Below, piece by piece: positions 60,819-64,000 of a stretch of DNA of 64,000 bases. The notes beneath the pieces are model-generated. The model saw nothing but the letters and a program-made list of their open reading frames with translations. It did no database searches and was not told the origin of the DNA. The stretch is from positions 186,001 through 250,000 of the forward strand of contig CP073762.1 of assembly GCA_018399055.1 (NCBI GenBank), given 5' to 3'. Within the stretch, counting starts at the first letter, position 1. The number at the start of each line of letters is the position of its first letter. Position numbers and translations under genes: made by a program. Source of the stretch: Simkaniaceae bacterium (GTDB taxonomy: Bacteria > Chlamydiota > Chlamydiia > Chlamydiales > Simkaniaceae).

Positions 60819-61919
60819 CTACAATTTTTGACTGATTAAGATTGGTTTTCCAACTTTATTGAATAAAAATGAGAAGAGGGCCCAAGGAATACGTCGATAT
60901 AGGGGAAGGTGCGCCGTAAAGACTCCCATTGATTCAATCTCTTGGTGGCAGCCTCTTCCTCTTTTGAATTTGGCAGCTCCGGAGCTCATATGAAGAAGAA
61001 GCTCTTTCTTTTTGGCCTCTTCAAACATCAACACGGTTAGCATCCTGTAAAGCCCAAGTGACTGGGGAAGAGTCGTGTCATATCCCACAATTGGAGGCGT
61101 CATAACTCCATTTCTCTCGAAATACCCCATCACACCGACGAGTTTTCCATGAAGCCGAATTCCGGTTAGAACGAAGGTTTTCTTTAAAATGGCCGCTTTA
61201 AAAAATGCTTCTGTGAATTGAGGATTCTGATAAGAATACTTCTCAAGATATAACAGATCATAGAGCTTCTTAATTGTCGGGACATCTTCCTCTTTGAACG
61301 ATTCGTGAAGAAGGATTTCGATTCCACCTTGTTGAAACAGTCCCTTATCTTTCTTTTGCTTGTGGCGGTGTTTAAACTTTAATTTTTCAGGATGGTTTGG
61401 GGTGTAAAAGTAGATACTCCGATTTGTAATAAAACGGTATTTCATCCTTTCAACCCACTGCATCAACTTCCCTTCAGAATAGGGGTTGAGTGAGCGAAAA
61501 ATAATGGCATGATCAGGGTAATTTTCTAATAGGTCGAGATGAATTTCTTTGACTTGATCCTCCGTAAACTCCGGATAAAGGTTCGTAGAAAGAGGGTGAT
61601 TGTTGACCATCACTACTTTGTTGACCCGGCACCCTTTTAAAAGCCATTTCGTCAAGAGAAAAACCGGGGCAAATAGTAGCCGCATGAACGGAAAACAATT
61701 CCGCTTCATCTCTTCTTTCATGTATGGAATAATCGCATAGGGAGAAACCACGTAGGAATTTTCCCACTCAGTTTCATTGATTGTAAGAGGAATAAAATGC
61801 TCTCCCACTTTTAAAATTTTGAATGTTGTATTAACATTCGCAGCATAGTTTTGACTCCCCTCCTCTAAAAGGAGGCGGTAAAATTCAGGCACTGCGTTGG
61901 ATTCTTCTGAGTTTTTCAT
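60819..61919 (-). CDS. GNAT-like acyltransferase (FemAB/Acetyltransf_6-like)
   Basis: A 366-residue protein. The C-terminal half (about 190-340) looks like a GNAT fold (FVLTGIRLHGKLVGVMGYF, then a late LLLHMSSGAAKFKRGRG), as in the Acetyltransf_6/FemAB group that acylates small molecules or lipid-linked substrates. The N-terminal half is unrecognised, with a mildly hydrophobic segment (LLFAPVFLLTKWLL). It overlaps the adenylate-forming enzyme gene by 35 bases, implying a shared pathway. The exact acyl group and acceptor are unknown. Confidence 0.6.
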   Translation of the reverse strand: MKNSEESNAVPEFYRLLLEEGSQNYAANVNTTFKILKVGEHFIPLTINETEWENSYVVSPYAIIPYMKEEMKRNCFPFMRLLFAPVFLLTKWLLKGCRVNKVVMVNNHPLSTNLYPEFTEDQVKEIHLDLLENYPDHAIIFRSLNPYSEGKLMQWVERMKYRFITNRSIYFYTPNHPEKLKFKHRHKQKKDKGLFQQGGIEILLHESFKEEDVPTIKKLYDLLYLEKYSYQNPQFTEAFFKAAILKKTFVLTGIRLHGKLVGVMGYFERNGVMTPPIVGYDTTLPQSLGLYRMLTVLMFEEAKKKELLLHMSSGAAKFKRGRGCHQEIESMGVFTAHLPLYRRIPWALFSFLFNKVGKPILISQKL

Positions 61920-63075
61920 AGTCCTTTCTCATTGGGAGTTTTTCATGTGTTACAATAGTTGGGAGGAAGACGCCCTTTGCCTCCAAAAAGTTTAATAATC
62001 GCTTTTTACAGCCCCCATATAAATGGAGGGTTTTCTCATCGGTCTGCTTCACTAAATATTCAGTCGAAAAGACGTCTTCGAACTCTCTTGCAAAAATGGG
62101 GAGAGATCCTCCTCCTTTTTTCTTGAGAATAAGCACATCCTTTAGCCGTCCTTCAACCGCTTGAATTGCCTGATAGGAAGAACCACAACGGCAACTCCCC
62201 TCGATAAGCACATCATCAAGGCGGTACCGAATGATCGGCTGGGTTGTGCGGCACAGGTCTGTTAAAATAGGGACAAAACGTCCCGAGTTCTTATCGAGGT
62301 ATTCTTTTTCGATATGCAAAACATCTTCATTGAGGTGGAGGGTTCCCATCCGACATGTAAAGCCTAAAAAACCTTCGGTGCATTGATAGATTTGATCGAT
62401 CTTTGTTTGAAATTTTCTTTCTAAAATGGCTTGATCAAATGGCTCTAGGACTTCAGCAACTGAAATCACCTTTTTGGGGAAGAGTGCTGGGAGTTTTTTT
62501 AATACCGATGGAGGTGCCACAAGAATCTCTGGATCGTATTCTTGAATACCCTCATATATACCGTCTAAGTTGAAATAGCGAAGCCAGGAAACTGTTTCGT
62601 ATAAATTGCTATTCGCTCTCAAAAACAGAGCTACTCTTTGCTTGGAGAAAATCGACTTTGTCAGGTTTTTAGCCAAGATATTTCCACACCACAAGGACGC
62701 CTCTTTCTCCGATGCCAAAAAGACTCCCCTTGTTCCGGATGTGCCGGAAGAAAGTCCGACGGTAATTCCACGAATATTCGATTCATAGGTCCCCTTCTCT
62801 TCTCCTGCTTTAGCAAGGGTTATGGCTTCCTCTTTTGAGATTCCTTCTGTGTTGAAGAATTTAAAAGATTCCATCATCTCTTGTTTTGAAATGATTGGAA
62901 GATTTTCAAACACCTCTTCTTTTCCATAAAGAGTTTGATAAAATGGAGAGCTTGTCTTTGCATGCTGGATGATCTTTTTGATCCTTTTGTTATGCCAGCG
63001 ATCGATTTGACTCCTCGACCATTTTAACCGTCTTTTGGCCTGAAAATACGCTAGAAGAATTTGCAGTTTATTCAT
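61885..63075 (-). CDS. Adenylate-forming enzyme (PaaK/F390-synthetase-like)
   Basis: About 396 residues from the ATG at 63075. The AMP-binding core is visible as the P-loop GLSSGTSGTRGVFL (about residue 105), the QCTEGFLGFTC region and the closing IIRYRLDDVLIEGSCRCG plus GRLKDVLILKKKGGG. This is the layout of the phenylacetate-CoA ligase/coenzyme F390 synthetase family, which activates carboxylates as acyl-AMP. The substrate is unknown. It overlaps the MBL gene upstream by 8 bases and the acyltransferase-like gene downstream. Confidence 0.82.
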   Translation of the reverse strand: MNKLQILLAYFQAKRRLKWSRSQIDRWHNKRIKKIIQHAKTSSPFYQTLYGKEEVFENLPIISKQEMMESFKFFNTEGISKEEAITLAKAGEEKGTYESNIRGITVGLSSGTSGTRGVFLASEKEASLWCGNILAKNLTKSIFSKQRVALFLRANSNLYETVSWLRYFNLDGIYEGIQEYDPEILVAPPSVLKKLPALFPKKVISVAEVLEPFDQAILERKFQTKIDQIYQCTEGFLGFTCRMGTLHLNEDVLHIEKEYLDKNSGRFVPILTDLCRTTQPIIRYRLDDVLIEGSCRCGSSYQAIQAVEGRLKDVLILKKKGGGSLPIFAREFEDVFSTEYLVKQTDEKTLHLYGGCKKRLLNFLEAKGVFLPTIVTHEKLPMRKDYEKLRRIQRSA

Positions 63076-63853
63076 CCCGCCCTTCCTCTCCATGTGTTGT
63101 CAAGATCGTAATATCGGAATTTTCGTTTATTAGTTTATGAAGCTTCCAAAATGTCTCTAAGTATTCCCTGCGACTATTTTGAGCAAGAAGCCCCAAAGCA
63201 TTTGGAGGGGTTCCTTCAAAAACCGCTTTAGCACTCCAAGCTGCGTCAGCGACATACAAAACCCATCCCTTCTTATCGCGAAAAGCAACCCCCATTTGAC
63301 CCACCGCATGCCCAGGGAGATCAAAAGCATAAAGCTGATCGTTTCCAAATACATCCACCGCGAGAAACTGATCTGAAAAAGGGGTAGCCCCAAACTCTGA
63401 GACCGCTTGCGATCCCTCAGGAATCTTGGAAGGAAGAAGAGGAGGAATAAACCCCTGACGCAATGCTTTTAACCCCTTAAGTTTTTTTAGCATATCAACC
63501 CCCTTTTTTGGATAGATCCACGGAGTGTCCGCGTAGTTATGGAGCCCCCCAATATGGTCGGGATGGAGATGGGTAATCAAAACATAATCCACAAGGAGTA
63601 TTGCAGGGTCTTCTTCGAGTACTACAGGTGTAAGATAGCGGTATAACCTATAGGGAAATTGCTGCGTCGCTTCAAAAAAATGCGCGCTATATCCAGTGTC
63701 GACAAGAACCTTTCCTACTCCAGGAATCTCAAGAAGAAGAACCCGAGCCCAAAACTTCTGTTTTTTTAAGGGAGCGTTGCGACAGGCAACTTTTGCAATC
63801 TGCTTGCAGTAGCCCCATTTATAGCTTTTGATTTTCACACCACCACGCTGCAT
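63068..63853 (-). CDS. MBL-fold metallo-hydrolase (AHL-lactonase-like)
   Basis: About 261 residues from the ATG at 63853, which lies inside the 3' end of the preceding epimerase gene (a longer frame starts at 63892). All metal ligands appear present: HLHPDHIGG, DLPGHAVGQ, YVADAAW and the near-terminal THGEEGRDE. Substrates range from lactones to thioesters. The context with an acyl-activating enzyme suggests a thioesterase-like role (inference). Confidence 0.85.
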   Translation of the reverse strand: MQRGGVKIKSYKWGYCKQIAKVACRNAPLKKQKFWARVLLLEIPGVGKVLVDTGYSAHFFEATQQFPYRLYRYLTPVVLEEDPAILLVDYVLITHLHPDHIGGLHNYADTPWIYPKKGVDMLKKLKGLKALRQGFIPPLLPSKIPEGSQAVSEFGATPFSDQFLAVDVFGNDQLYAFDLPGHAVGQMGVAFRDKKGWVLYVADAAWSAKAVFEGTPPNALGLLAQNSRREYLETFWKLHKLINENSDITILTTHGEEGRDE

Positions 63854-64000
63854 ACCGCTTAATTCCTTCTTTAACTGACACCTTTGGGACATAACCTAGC
63901 TCTCGTTTTGCTAACTGAATATCAAATGTTTGTGAATGGGCAAGTACTCCGACTGTATAGGGAGTAAAAAGAGGTTCTTTTCCTGTAAAGCGAGAGATAA
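63819..64000 (-). CDS. NAD(P)-dependent epimerase/3-beta-HSD-like protein, C-terminal end (partial)
   Basis: The minus-strand frame open from the window edge to a TAA at 63819 encodes about 60 residues, including GKEPLFTPYTVGVLA, DIQLAKRELGYVPKVS, VKEGIKRYAAWWCENQKL. The 'A-x-R-ELGY-P-x-V-S-x-x-EGI' ending is characteristic of extended short-chain dehydrogenases of the 3-beta-hydroxysteroid dehydrogenase/epimerase group. The NAD-binding N-terminus lies beyond the window. It heads the MBL - adenylate-forming - acyltransferase operon. Confidence 0.75.
   Translation of the reverse strand, partial: ISRFTGKEPLFTPYTVGVLAHSQTFDIQLAKRELGYVPKVSVKEGIKRYAAWWCENQKL

Noticed and set aside
1-64000. CRISPR arrays, rRNA or tRNA genes
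   Set aside because: No regularly spaced identical repeats, and no tRNA-like or rRNA-like sequence, were recognised by eye in the intergenic regions. A tRNAscan or Infernal run would be the decisive check.

Overview
The window looks like the chromosome of a member of the Chlamydiota, most likely an environmental amoeba- or arthropod-associated lineage (Simkania- or Parachlamydia-like) rather than Chlamydia itself. The basis is gene order remembered from Chlamydia. The run tolQ/exbB - tolR/exbD - tolA-like - tolB - pal - LysM protein (0.97-5.3 kb) and the block recB - recC - lplT/ygeD (50.7-58.2 kb) both follow the order of Chlamydia trachomatis loci. The base composition is moderately AT-rich. 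The genus is an inference; no database search was possible.

Layout. 0-8 kb: the end of an oligopeptide-binding protein, the Tol-Pal operon, a response regulator, an MFS transporter and a glycine-zipper lipoprotein. 8-22 kb: TPR proteins, a frameshifted trypsin-like peptidase, a periplasmic TPR giant paired with a membrane-anchored VWA protein, rsmD and a long MORN/YwqK-like repeat protein. 22-26.5 kb: decay and variation. A gene is split by a heptamer repeat, two small exported paralogues follow, and an RHS/YD-repeat stub is cut by an IS that itself carries a second, intact IS. 26.5-36.2 kb: a compact hybrid NRPS-PKS cluster (NRPS-type methyltransferase, MFS exporter, second methyltransferase, C*-A-PCP, KS-AT*-ACP-TE and an Sfp-type phosphopantetheinyl transferase). 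36.5-48.1 kb: a second, intact copy of the trypsin-like peptidase, then a minus-strand polymorphic-toxin island. 48.4-64 kb: an AAA ATPase, a TPR protein, a small exported zinc-finger protein, RecBC, LplT, a REC-only regulator, a porin-like protein, a patatin lipoprotein and an operon of acyl-activating, acyl-transferring, MBL and epimerase-like enzymes.

The strongest candidate for an undescribed system is the toxin island. A 1864-residue protein ends in a conserved core (about 430 residues) plus a roughly 100-residue variable tip, followed by a tiny overlapping immunity candidate. Downstream, on the same strand, come two further copies of the core (one long, one short), each fused to a different tip and each followed by its own overlapping or abutting immunity candidate. 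There is also an orphan immunity gene with the fossil 3' end of its toxin, a fossil 3' end of an immunity gene, and a degenerate core scrap. The two downstream toxin modules have no ATG start. This is the architecture expected of an expressed toxin backed by silent tip/immunity cassettes that can be exchanged by recombination through the near-identical core. The big protein has no recognisable signal peptide, RHS or haemagglutinin repeats, so its delivery route is open; type III secretion is a guess based on the phylum.

The second candidate is the NRPS-PKS cluster, unusual for an obligate intracellular lineage. It has a truncated condensation domain and a vestigial acyltransferase without its active-site serine, so it probably makes a one-amino-acid, one-ketide product using an acyltransferase supplied in trans.
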